Notes under the pieces: model-generated | What the model was told of the DNA's origin: nothing | What the model saw: only the letters and a program-made list of their open reading frames with translations | The model's database searches: none | Shown here: positions 8,809 to 16,914 of the stretch, one piece after another | Numbering within the stretch: the first letter of the stretch is position 1 | Layout of the letters: each line of letters starts with the position of its first letter | NCBI GenBank assembly: GCA_910585615.1 | Contig: CAJUFO010000004.1 | Coordinates: 62,001-126,000 of the forward strand | Length of the DNA: 64,000 bases | From: an uncultured Acetatifactor sp. | Lineage (GTDB): Bacteria; Bacillota; Clostridia; Lachnospirales; Lachnospiraceae | Direction: 5' to 3' | Program-made: the position numbers and the translations under genes

Positions 8809-10608
8809 TTAATTTCCCAGATATCTGTCGTATGCCGCCTGTTCGATCTCAAGCAGCCTCTCCAAGCCTATCTTGTCCAGTTCCGCCAGGTAGGCGTCCC
8901 AGCCCGCGTCTATGTCCGTCTCGCCGGTTATGAACTGGACCTTGGCCGTCACCAGGTAGTTGTACACGTCCGTGTAGAGGGTGCTGCGGGTCTCCAGCTC
9001 TTCTGCGGTGTATTTCACGTTGGGATAGACCGATATGACTTCCACACCCTCTTCCCTTATGGCGATTTCCCGCAGCAGACTCATACCGCCGGCCTCGATG
9101 AATCTGTCCTCATACAGCTCTTCCCTTGTGGCTTCTTTCATGGCATCTTCCAGGCCGCCCTTTATGTCCGTCCAATAAATGGTGAAGACATTAGCCGCAA
9201 TGGCCTTCTGGGCATAGAAATCACTGATATTGTCGAAGCCCGCGGCCTCAGCATATGGCTTGTAATCTATCTGCTGAATCCCATCCTCCTCCACAAGGTC
9301 AAATGATACACCTTCATATCCATGCTTGGCGGAGACAGAGCCCTCATACGTAAACAGATAGTCCACGAATCTGGCGACTTCCTCCGGATGCTCCGTGTCC
9401 GCGCTGGCGGCCAGCATATATGCATTGTCCGCACGGTTATAGACGACATTCGTGCGTACGGGATTGTACTCCGAAGTGAACCCGTTGACCACAATCCAGT
9501 CCCTCACGTCCCCTGGCAGGGAGGCCCATGTCTGCCAATATCCCACCTTTCCGTCCTGGTGCTTCGCCTCCACCTCACTGTATGTGGTGACGAACGCGTC
9601 CACATTCATCAGCCCCTCTTCATACAGCTTATGCATGAAGCGCAGATACTCCTTGTAATTCTCTGTAGTATCACCCAAGACTATTTTGTTGCCGTCCTGT
9701 GGCATCAGGTAGAAAGCCTCACTACGTCCATATATGCCATAGGCCCAGAGAATCGGCATGTCTGTCCAGAAGACAGTATCTGCCCGCCCCATGGGGATTT
9801 CATCCGTAGGGTCGCCGTTGCCGTTGGCATCCTGTTCCTTGAACGCTTTCAGCACATTATAGAGGTCATCCACGGTCTTAGGCTCTTCCAGATTCAGATT
9901 GTCCATCCATTTCTTGTTCATAAAGATGGGACGAACCATGATATACTCCGAGCTGGCTGTCAAAGTAGAAAATGCATAGATATTCCCCTGTTCATTGGTA
10001 ATCGCAGCGGCATATTCCGGATACTCCTCCATCCTTTTCTTCAGGTTCGGCATGATGTCAAGATATTCGGCAAAATCCAAAAGATATCCTTCCTTGCCGT
10101 ATTTTTCCACATCTATGGATGTCATATTGGCGTATGCGATGATATCCGGCATTTCATCGGAGGCCATCATCAGCGTCAGCTTGGAGGGCCACTGCTCCAG
10201 GTCATAGGCGCTCACGTCAAAGCGGATGCCCAGCCTTTTTTCGTACTCCTTGAACTGATCCGTGGATGCGAAGTCCGTGGTGTACTGTCCGGCCACGTAG
10301 CGCGCCGCAAGGCTCAGGGTGATGGTCTCCTCGGATATCCTGCCGAATTTTTCTGTCTCATCACCACCTCCGCTGCTCTCCCCCTCCGCAGCCGCGCCGC
10401 CGTCTTCCCCGGCCTGCACTTCATTCTCGTCTTCTTTCGCCTCAGACGCTCCAGCTTCTTCCACAGGCTGGCTCTCCGCGGCCTGGCTTTCCTTGCTCTC
10501 GCCATCCTGGTTTCCGCCGCTTCCCCCATCCTGTCCGCAGCCTGTCAACGCGCCGCACACCATGGCAGCGGCCAGAAGCACGCTCAGCATATTCTTTCTT
10601 CTCTTCAT
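8809..10608 (-). CDS. Extracellular solute-binding lipoprotein (family 1, LplA/YtcQ type)
   Basis: 599 residues with a lipoprotein signal (lipobox LTGC, Cys near residue 24), then a low-complexity Gly/Ser/Glu linker to about 80, then the periplasmic-binding-protein fold. The motif GNGDPTDEIPMG is typical of the LplA/YtcQ group that binds oligosaccharides such as pectin or mannan fragments in Firmicutes. It is anchored outside the cell and feeds the two permeases encoded just upstream. The start has GGAGGAG five bases away. The long gap before it (10609-10765) is common between permease and binder genes. No ATPase gene is present, so a shared MsmX/MsiK-type ATPase elsewhere is expected. Confidence 0.93.
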   Translation of the reverse strand: MKRRKNMLSVLLAAAMVCGALTGCGQDGGSGGNQDGESKESQAAESQPVEEAGASEAKEDENEVQAGEDGGAAAEGESSGGGDETEKFGRISEETITLSLAARYVAGQYTTDFASTDQFKEYEKRLGIRFDVSAYDLEQWPSKLTLMMASDEMPDIIAYANMTSIDVEKYGKEGYLLDFAEYLDIMPNLKKRMEEYPEYAAAITNEQGNIYAFSTLTASSEYIMVRPIFMNKKWMDNLNLEEPKTVDDLYNVLKAFKEQDANGNGDPTDEIPMGRADTVFWTDMPILWAYGIYGRSEAFYLMPQDGNKIVLGDTTENYKEYLRFMHKLYEEGLMNVDAFVTTYSEVEAKHQDGKVGYWQTWASLPGDVRDWIVVNGFTSEYNPVRTNVVYNRADNAYMLAASADTEHPEEVARFVDYLFTYEGSVSAKHGYEGVSFDLVEEDGIQQIDYKPYAEAAGFDNISDFYAQKAIAANVFTIYWTDIKGGLEDAMKEATREELYEDRFIEAGGMSLLREIAIREEGVEVISVYPNVKYTAEELETRSTLYTDVYNYLVTAKVQFITGETDIDAGWDAYLAELDKIGLERLLEIEQAAYDRYLGN

Positions 10609-10765
10609 TCTAACTCCTCCATTTTTATCGTTTTGAGATTGATTTTTCTTCGGCCTTCTTTTTTAGTTCTCCTGTTCCCTTCTTTTCCCTCTTGCTTTCT
10701 TTGTTTCCTCTGGTTTTCTGGTTACCTTGGTTTTCCTTTGGCCTCTGCCGCTCCTTTCCTCCTTC

Positions 10766-11680
10766 CTAGCCCTTTATGGAGCCAATCATCACGCCCTTTT
10801 CAAAAAACTTCTGCAGCTTCGGATATATCAGCATCATAGGCAGCGTGGCCACGATAATCACGCAGTACTTCACCAGATTGGCGGACTTGGCTGCCTCCTG
10901 CATGAGCCTGACCTGCTCCTGTGTCATTCCTGCCTGGTCGCTGACCTGGTTCATCACCTTGCTGTCCAGCAGAATCTCCCGCAGGAACATCTGCAATGGA
11001 TATTTCTTCCTGTCGTCCAGATAGATCATGGCGTTAAAATAGGAATTCCAGTGCCCCACCCCGTAGTACAGCCCCATCACCGCCACGATGGCCTTGGACA
11101 GTGGCATGACAATCCTGGAAAAGATGCCGAAATCGCTGCAGCCGTCTATCTTCGCCGCGTCCGTCAGCTCACCGGGAATCGTATTGGCGAAGAATGTCCG
11201 GGCCACAATCATATTGTAGACGGAAAGTGCCCCGTCGATGATCATAATCAGCCTGGTATTCACCAGCCCGAAAGATTTCATGTTCAGGTATCCCGGAATC
11301 AGCCCGCCCCCCACATACATGGTGACCATGAACACCACCATCAGGCCGCCACGCCCCACCAGGTCATCCCTGGACAGCGCGTAGGCGCAGGGCAGCGTCA
11401 CCGCCAGGTTCAGCAGGGTGCCCGCCACGGTATACAGCACCGTATTGGCATACCCCATCCAGATCTCCTTGTACTGGAACACGAATTCATAGCCCTCCAG
11501 TGTGAACCCTATGGGCCACAGCACCAGCTCTCCTGCCATGACCGCGTCCGGATCGCTGAAGGAAGAGCTGATCACGTACAGAATCGGATACAGCTCCACA
11601 CAGAAGAACAGGAACAGAATCACCGTCACGCAAATCTGGAAGAAATCGCTCCCGCTCATGTACCGTCTCAATGCTTTCAT
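10766..11680 (-). CDS. Carbohydrate ABC transporter permease (LplC/YtcP type)
   Basis: 304 residues with six predicted membrane helices. The EAA loop that contacts the ATPase reads GELTDAAKIDGCSDFGIFSR, and the protein ends GVMIGSIKG, typical of CUT1-family LplC/YtcP permeases. It pairs with the LplB-type permease 33 bases upstream to form the membrane channel for the sugar delivered by the downstream lipoprotein. Confidence 0.93.
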   Translation of the reverse strand: MKALRRYMSGSDFFQICVTVILFLFFCVELYPILYVISSSFSDPDAVMAGELVLWPIGFTLEGYEFVFQYKEIWMGYANTVLYTVAGTLLNLAVTLPCAYALSRDDLVGRGGLMVVFMVTMYVGGGLIPGYLNMKSFGLVNTRLIMIIDGALSVYNMIVARTFFANTIPGELTDAAKIDGCSDFGIFSRIVMPLSKAIVAVMGLYYGVGHWNSYFNAMIYLDDRKKYPLQMFLREILLDSKVMNQVSDQAGMTQEQVRLMQEAAKSANLVKYCVIIVATLPMMLIYPKLQKFFEKGVMIGSIKG

Positions 11681-11713
11681 ATCATTTCCACCCCTTCCCC
11701 GGATTTGCTCCTT

Positions 11714-12643
11714 TTAAAACAGTCCCGTCTTCGCGACTTTTTTCGACAATTGGTTGGCGGATATCAGGATGATGCAGTTGACCACCGTATTGAACAGCCC
11801 CGCCGCGGTGGAGAAGGAGAAATCCGACTGCACCAGCCCCACCTTGTACACATAGGTGGATATGATCTCCGAACCGGTGAGATTGCTGCTGGTCTGGAGC
11901 AGGTACGCCTTCTCATACCCCACGCTCAGCAGGGAGCCGCACTGCAGGATGAGCATCACCAGAATCGTGGGCAGAATCACCGGCAGGTTCACATGCCATA
12001 TCTTCTGCAGACGCGTGGCCCCGTCCATGTCCGCCGCCTCCAGGAGGGACTTGTCCACGCCGGACAGCGCCGCAAAATAGATGACGGAGCTCCAGCCCGT
12101 GCCCTGCCAGACCCCGCTGAGCACGTACACCCATTTGAACAGCCCTGCCTCCTGCATGAAGAACACGGACTCCATCCCCAGGGCGTTCAGCAGCTTGTTG
12201 ACCACACCGGTGGTGGGGCTTAAGAACATGGCCACCATGCCGCACATGACCACCATGGAGATGAAATGGGGCGCATAGGAGAATGTCTGCACCATGCTCC
12301 TGAATTTATTGCTCCTGACTTCATTCAGGAGCAGAGCCAGTATAATCGGAATGGGGAATCCTATCACCAGGCTCAGCAGGCTGATCGTCAGCGTATTCTT
12401 TAAGATGATAGGAAACCAATAGGAGCTGAACAGCCTCTCGAAATTCTTGAAGCCCACCCAGGGGCTGGCCAGTATCCCCTTTTTCATGCTGAAGTCCTTG
12501 AATGCGATCAGGATGCCGTACATAGGCTTGTACGCGAACAGCACTATGTACACCAGCGCCGGCAGCATCAGCACATAGAGCTGCCAGCATCTGCCGATTC
12601 GCCTGAGGGCACCCGCCTTTCCCTTTCTCTTCCCTTTCACCAT
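11714..12643 (-). CDS. Carbohydrate ABC transporter permease (LplB/YteP type), first gene of operon
   Basis: 309 residues with six membrane helices; the segment YKPMYGILIAFKDF is a hallmark of the LplB/YteP family, and the EAA loop reads SLLEAADMDGATRLQKIWHV. The frame stays open to a TTG at 12694, but ATG 12643 has GGAGGAGG six bases upstream and gives the usual N-terminus of basic residues before helix 1. It heads a leftward transcription unit of six genes (permease, permease, binder, regulator, glycosidase-like, MFS). A confident promoter could not be read in the 300-bp divergent region. Confidence 0.93.
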   Translation of the reverse strand: MVKGKRKGKAGALRRIGRCWQLYVLMLPALVYIVLFAYKPMYGILIAFKDFSMKKGILASPWVGFKNFERLFSSYWFPIILKNTLTISLLSLVIGFPIPIILALLLNEVRSNKFRSMVQTFSYAPHFISMVVMCGMVAMFLSPTTGVVNKLLNALGMESVFFMQEAGLFKWVYVLSGVWQGTGWSSVIYFAALSGVDKSLLEAADMDGATRLQKIWHVNLPVILPTILVMLILQCGSLLSVGYEKAYLLQTSSNLTGSEIISTYVYKVGLVQSDFSFSTAAGLFNTVVNCIILISANQLSKKVAKTGLF

Positions 12644-12874
12644 CCCATGCCTCCTCCAATCTCTGTTTTTTGATGGATCCATATTAGCAAACAAATTTGA
12701 CTATCTCAAGGCCCAATATTTGGCCGCGCCGCCGCATTCTGTACAAAAAATCGGCCTATTTCGCCATTTTTCCGCCATTTTCCCCTGTCCCACTGCAACT
12801 TCTGCACCCCTGGCAGCGGAGGGAGGGCCAAAATTGTATGGCGGCATCCGATGACAGCATCCACAAAAAGGGGA

Positions 12875-12902
12875 TTCCTTCCCACCTGTTTTGTGCTATA
12901 AT
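12875..12902 (+). promoter_or_regulatory. Candidate promoter for the YdeI-like gene
   Basis: A perfect TATAAT at 12897-12902 with a weak -35 (TTCCTT, 12875-12880, 16-base spacer). It lies about 50 bases upstream of the start at 12955. Confidence 0.5.
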
Positions 12903-12954
12903 GATTTTACAAAAAAGCCTGTGGCGGGCACGGAAAACGAAAGGAAGCACAATC

Positions 12955-13515
12955 ATGAGCGATATCATGCAATTCTCCGACAGAGCGGAATTCAGGCAGT
13001 GGCTCTCCGACAACTGCAGATCGGGCGCCGGGGTCTGGCTCCTATTCGGCAAAGCAGGCGGGCCGAGGACGCTTGGGGCCGGGGAAGCCCTGGAGGAGGC
13101 CCTCTGCTTCGGGTGGATCGACGGCCAGATGCAGAGCATCGACGACACTGCCTATCGGAAATATTTCTCCCCGCGCAGGGAGAAGAGCAAGTGGTCGGAG
13201 AAGAACAAGGCCCTGGCGGCAAAGCTGGAGGAGCAGGGCCTCATGACCGATTTCGGCAGGGAGAAGATCGCAGAGGCCAAGCGAAGCGGCCAGTGGGACG
13301 CGCCCAGGCCTGCGGCAATCACGGAGGAGGAAATCGCGCAGCTTTCCGCGGTGCTGGAGGGCTACGAGCCCGCCTACACGAATTTCCAGGCCATGTCCCT
13401 GTCGGTAAAGAAGACCTACACCCGGGCGTATCTCGACGCGAAGACAGATGCCGGGCGGGAAAAACGGATCGCCTGGATGGTGGACAGGCTCAACCGGAAC
13501 CTGAAGCCAATGTAG
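12955..13515 (+). CDS. YdeI/OmpD-associated family protein
   Basis: 186 residues. The N-terminal half carries the family signature of a short acidic start, then EALCFGWIDGQ, followed by YRKYFSPRREKSKWSEKNK; the C-terminal half is the helical domain common to YdeI-like proteins (KKTYTRAYLDAKTDAGREKR). Members have been linked to bacteriocin tolerance or general stress, but no biochemical activity is established. The start at 12955 has AAAGGAAG upstream; longer in-frame starts run through promoter sequence and were rejected. It is 77 bases before the response regulator gene on the same strand, so the two could be co-transcribed. Confidence 0.85.
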   Translation: MSDIMQFSDRAEFRQWLSDNCRSGAGVWLLFGKAGGPRTLGAGEALEEALCFGWIDGQMQSIDDTAYRKYFSPRREKSKWSEKNKALAAKLEEQGLMTDFGREKIAEAKRSGQWDAPRPAAITEEEIAQLSAVLEGYEPAYTNFQAMSLSVKKTYTRAYLDAKTDAGREKRIAWMVDRLNRNLKPM

Positions 13516-13592
13516 CCGCCGATAGCAGATGCATGCGCCACAGCCTGCGCCAATCAGGCAATGGCCTCAAATCCTGAAACAGGGAGATTCCC

Positions 13593-14261
13593 ATGGACAG
13601 AATCCTTATCATAGAAGACGATTCCCTGATACGGGAGGAGCTTGAGACCTTCCTCTCCAATCAGGGCTATACGGCAGCCAGCGTCACCGATTTCCGGGAC
13701 GTCGCCCGGCAGGTGCGGGAGATTTCCCCGGACCTGATCCTGCTGGACATCAGCCTGCCGGGGCAGGACGGCTATCAGCTCTGCACTGCCATCCGCAGCT
13801 TTTCCACCGTGCCCATCCTGTTCCTCACAGGCCGGGACACTGCCATGGACGAGCTCCAGGCCCTGACTTTGGGCGGGGACGACTATGTCTCCAAGCCCTA
13901 CAACATCCCCGTGCTGCTGGCCAGGATCGGCCTGCTGCTGCGCCGCCGCACCCCCGCCGGGGCACAGCCCTGTCCCATGGAGCACAGAGGCATCCGGCTG
14001 GACACCCTGGCGGGTACGCTTTCCAAAGGCGGCAGGGACATCGACCTGACCAGAACGGAGCTGAAGATCATGTATCTGCTCTTCCGGCATCCGGGGGAGA
14101 TCGTGCCCAGAGCGGACATCATAGAATACCTGTGGGACAATGAGATCCACACCGACGACAACACCCTGAGCGTGAACGTCATGCGCCTGCGGGAGAAGCT
14201 GCGGGCGCTGGGGGAGGAGGATTTCATCCAGACCAGGAGGGGGATGGGGTATCAAATCTAA
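13593..14261 (+). CDS. OmpR-family response regulator, Bce-type module 1
   Basis: 222 residues: receiver domain (about 1-118; acidic pocket IIEDD, acceptor Asp in LLDISLPG, Lys in SKPYN) and C-terminal winged helix (about 130-222) ending in the usual QTRRGMGYQI. Together with the kinase and ABC transporter that follow, it forms a BceRS-BceAB-type peptide-antibiotic sensing and resistance system. The likely target is the palindrome at 16011-16024 upstream of the ABC genes. Its close paralogue in this window is the regulator at 45819. Confidence 0.92.
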   Translation: MDRILIIEDDSLIREELETFLSNQGYTAASVTDFRDVARQVREISPDLILLDISLPGQDGYQLCTAIRSFSTVPILFLTGRDTAMDELQALTLGGDDYVSKPYNIPVLLARIGLLLRRRTPAGAQPCPMEHRGIRLDTLAGTLSKGGRDIDLTRTELKIMYLLFRHPGEIVPRADIIEYLWDNEIHTDDNTLSVNVMRLREKLRALGEEDFIQTRRGMGYQI

Positions 14262-14352
14262 ACGGCCATAAGGAATCCGGGAATGCCAGATACGGGCATC
14301 CTTCCGGGCAGATATGGCTTCAGGGGTTCTGCGGGGGTGAGAGGCAGGGGAT

Positions 14353-15414
14353 ATGAATATACGATTTTCCGATTATATTGACGATGTCAAAGGAGTCCTT
14401 CTGGTATGTTTTTCCGCGGCCCTGTTCTTCACGCTCATCCTGGCCGCTTTCGGCATGGGCACGGCGCGGCTTGCGCTGCTTTGGATCTGCTTCTGCCTCA
14501 TCCTCTTCCCCACCCTGATCTGCTGCTGGCGCAGGAAACGGAACCGCCTCTCCTATCTGGGGGATGTCCTGGACGGGCTGGATTCCAAATACCTGCTGGC
14601 AGAAATCGCCGACGCGCCGGATTCCGCGCTGGAAGAGGCTTACTTCCGGCTGCTGCGGACAGCCCTGAAATCCATGACGGACGAGGTGGCTGCCTCCAGG
14701 CGCCAGACCAGGGAATACCAGGAATTCCTGGAGCAGTGGGTGCATGAGATCAAGCTGCCTGTGACGGGCATCCAGCTATTGTGCGAGAACAACAAGACGG
14801 AGGTCACCCGGAAGATCCTGGCCCAGACCCAGCGCATCGGGCAGGATGTGGAAAAGGTGCTGTTCTACGCCCGCCTGGGCGCAGCGGAGAAGGACTGCCT
14901 CATCCGGGAGATTTCCCTGCGGGACTGCGTCATGGACGTGCTGGCCCGGAACAGGCAGCTTCTCATGGAAAGCGGCGCCAGCATCCATACGGAGCGCCTT
15001 TCCCACACCGTGCGCTCCGACTCCAGATGGCTGGCCTTCCTGCTGACCCAACTGATCTCCAACAGCCTGAAATACCGCGGCGACAGGGCTCCCGTCCTGG
15101 ACATCGCCTCCCGGGAGGCGGAGGGCTGCGTGGAGCTGTCCGTCACGGACAACGGTCTGGGCATCCGGCCAAGCGAGCTTCCCCGCATCTTCGACAAGGG
15201 CTTCGTGGGCAGCAACGGCCGGGGCGCAGGCTCCGCCGGGGCCACGGGCATGGGGCTGTACCTCTGCGCCGGGCTCTGCCAGCGGCTGGGCATCGGGATT
15301 GCGGCGGAATCGGACTGGAACCGGTCCACATCTGTCCGCCTTTATTTCTCAAAATATCAAGCAACGATACAGGACTCTACCCAAAAAAGAAAGGATATAT
15401 ATGATAGATTCTGA
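14353..15414 (+). CDS. Bce-type sensor histidine kinase, module 1
   Basis: 353 residues with two closely spaced membrane helices at about 15-60 and almost no extracellular loop, the hallmark of intramembrane-sensing kinases that rely on their ABC transporter to detect the peptide. The phosphoacceptor region reads EQWVHEIKLPVTG, and the ATPase domain has N box LISNSLKYR and G boxes DNGLG and GATGMGLYL. The last 20 or so residues (after VRLYFSKY) are encoded in AT-richer sequence, and the gene ends 14 bases inside the next gene. The tail may therefore have been changed by an insertion event (see findings). Confidence 0.9.
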   Translation: MNIRFSDYIDDVKGVLLVCFSAALFFTLILAAFGMGTARLALLWICFCLILFPTLICCWRRKRNRLSYLGDVLDGLDSKYLLAEIADAPDSALEEAYFRLLRTALKSMTDEVAASRRQTREYQEFLEQWVHEIKLPVTGIQLLCENNKTEVTRKILAQTQRIGQDVEKVLFYARLGAAEKDCLIREISLRDCVMDVLARNRQLLMESGASIHTERLSHTVRSDSRWLAFLLTQLISNSLKYRGDRAPVLDIASREAEGCVELSVTDNGLGIRPSELPRIFDKGFVGSNGRGAGSAGATGMGLYLCAGLCQRLGIGIAAESDWNRSTSVRLYFSKYQATIQDSTQKRKDIYDRF

Positions 15415-15928
15415 CAACAGAAATGCCATTATCCGAGAAGATGAAAACCACAACAGAATTGTCCAGATAAATGAAATTATATTCAAGGGAAAGCAACATA
15501 TAGATTGGGATGCCGTAAGAACATATGCCTTGCGTTACATAGATGCCATTTACGTCATTTCATCTGATGGCGCCTCCATACATCTGGACAAGAAATTCGC
15601 AGATGAATTCGCCGGTTCCATTGACACGAAAAGGCTCCGGGGCGCGTCTGCCAAGGCGAAAGCAAATGCCCTTCAGGCAACGCCGGAATTGCTCCAAATC
15701 AGCTGCAATCCCCGCTATATACAGAATTACGAAGCAAAGCATGCCCACGATGCCAAGCTGGGCTGGTATCGCTACGACAGCCGATTTTCCCTGCCTGTCT
15801 ACGAGAATGACCAAATCATCCGATACAATGTGTTCAAAATAACTATGTTGATACGCCATGCGGAGGATGGCAGGAAATATCTATATGATATGGTAAACAT
15901 AAAAAAGGAAACAGAGTATACCGCGTGA
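15401..15928 (+). CDS. Foreign-looking protein resembling LPD3/PBECR-type phage-associated domains
   Basis: 175 residues, start at ATG 15401 with AAAGGA seven bases upstream, overlapping the kinase stop by 14 bases. The pattern IDTKRLRGASAKAKANAL, then KHAHDAKLGWYRYDSRFSLP and IRYNVFKITMLIRHAEDGRKYLYDMV recalls the polyvalent-protein-associated (LPD3) region or PBECR-type domains found at the ends of phage and conjugative-element proteins. The assignment is from memory of the pattern and is tentative. Composition is clearly more AT-rich than the flanking genes, and the position between a Bce kinase and its transporter is unusual. I take it as a transferred, probably partial, gene. Catalytic residues cannot be named. 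Confidence 0.5.
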   Translation: MIDSDNRNAIIREDENHNRIVQINEIIFKGKQHIDWDAVRTYALRYIDAIYVISSDGASIHLDKKFADEFAGSIDTKRLRGASAKAKANALQATPELLQISCNPRYIQNYEAKHAHDAKLGWYRYDSRFSLPVYENDQIIRYNVFKITMLIRHAEDGRKYLYDMVNIKKETEYTA

Positions 15929-16010
15929 GCCATAGGCTGTACGGTCGCAAACCTGCTTCCTTCCGTAATCATTATAATGCTTTTCTTCAGAAATTGCAAC
16001 AAAAATAATC

Positions 16011-16024
16011 TGACAAAACTGTCA
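16011..16024. promoter_or_regulatory. Candidate response-regulator operator for bceAB-type operon 1
   Basis: Perfect inverted repeat TGACA-AAAC-TGTCA about 95 bases before the ATPase start. It fits the TNACA-N4-TGTNA pattern reported for BceR-like regulators. A matching site, TTACA-N4-TGTAA, lies at 47547-47560 before the second module. Confidence 0.6.
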
Positions 16025-16116
16025 TTTTAAATCAATGAAGCTCTATACCTTTTTCTGCTTCCGTTCTATATCATGGAATCTATATCCAGAAGAATCAAAA
16101 AGGAGGTTCCTCAGAA

Positions 16117-16914
16117 ATGAACAGATATCCCGAACATCATTACGCCCACCCCCAGCCCCCTCTCCTCTCGGTACAATCCGTAGAAAAATACTACGGCTCC
16201 CCCCAGTCCGTGACCAAGGCCCTGGACCAGGTCAGCTTCCGCATCCGGCCCGGGGAGCACATCGCCGTCATGGGCGCCTCCGGCTCCGGCAAGACCACCC
16301 TCTTAAACTGCATCTCCACCATCGACACCGTGAGCTCCGGCCACATCCTGCTGGAGGGCCGGGACATCACCGCCATCCCCATGGAGGAGATCGCGGCCTT
16401 CCGCCGGGAGGCTTTAGGCTTCGTATTCCAGGAGTTCAACCTGCTGGACACACTGACCCTGGAGGAGAACATGGCCCTGCCCCTGACCATCCGGGAGCTG
16501 GAGCCAGCGGAAATCCGCGTAAAAGTCCACGCCCTGGCAGACAGGCTGGGGCTGTCCGAGGCCCTGGGGAAATTCCCGTACCAGGTATCCGGGGGCCAGA
16601 AGCAGCGCTGCGCCTTTGCCCGGGCCGTCATCGGGGAGCCGAAACTGATCCTGGCGGACGAGCCCACAGGGGCCCTGGATTCCGCCTCCGCCCGGATCCT
16701 GCTGGAGATCATGCACCGCTTCCACAGGGAGTCCCACGCCACCATCCTCATGGTGACCCACGATGCCTTCAGCGCCAGCTTCGCGGAGCGCATCCTGTTC
16801 CTGAAGGACGGGCGCATCTTCAACGAGATCCTCAAAGGGGAGAAGGAGCGTGACGCCTTCTACCACGAAATCCTGGACGTGCTGTCCGTGCTGGGAGGTG
16901 AGCGGCCATGCTGA
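16117..16914 (+). CDS. Bce-type ABC transporter ATP-binding protein, module 1
   Basis: 265 residues with Walker A GASGSGKTT, Q-loop FQEFN, signature VSGGQKQR, Walker B LILADEPTGALD and switch His in MVTHD, as in the MacB/BceA group. It energises the ten-helix permease encoded next, overlapping it by seven bases. The start at 16117 has AAAAAGGAGG upstream. Such transporters remove peptide antibiotics such as bacitracin or lantibiotics from lipid II-cycle targets and also act as the sensor for the kinase. Confidence 0.93.
   Translation: MNRYPEHHYAHPQPPLLSVQSVEKYYGSPQSVTKALDQVSFRIRPGEHIAVMGASGSGKTTLLNCISTIDTVSSGHILLEGRDITAIPMEEIAAFRREALGFVFQEFNLLDTLTLEENMALPLTIRELEPAEIRVKVHALADRLGLSEALGKFPYQVSGGQKQRCAFARAVIGEPKLILADEPTGALDSASARILLEIMHRFHRESHATILMVTHDAFSASFAERILFLKDGRIFNEILKGEKERDAFYHEILDVLSVLGGERPC

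Noticed and set aside
10727..12223. Plus-strand frame of about 500 codons opposite the two sugar permeases
   Set aside because: Shadow of well-recognised permeases; His/Gln-rich and without a ribosome site.
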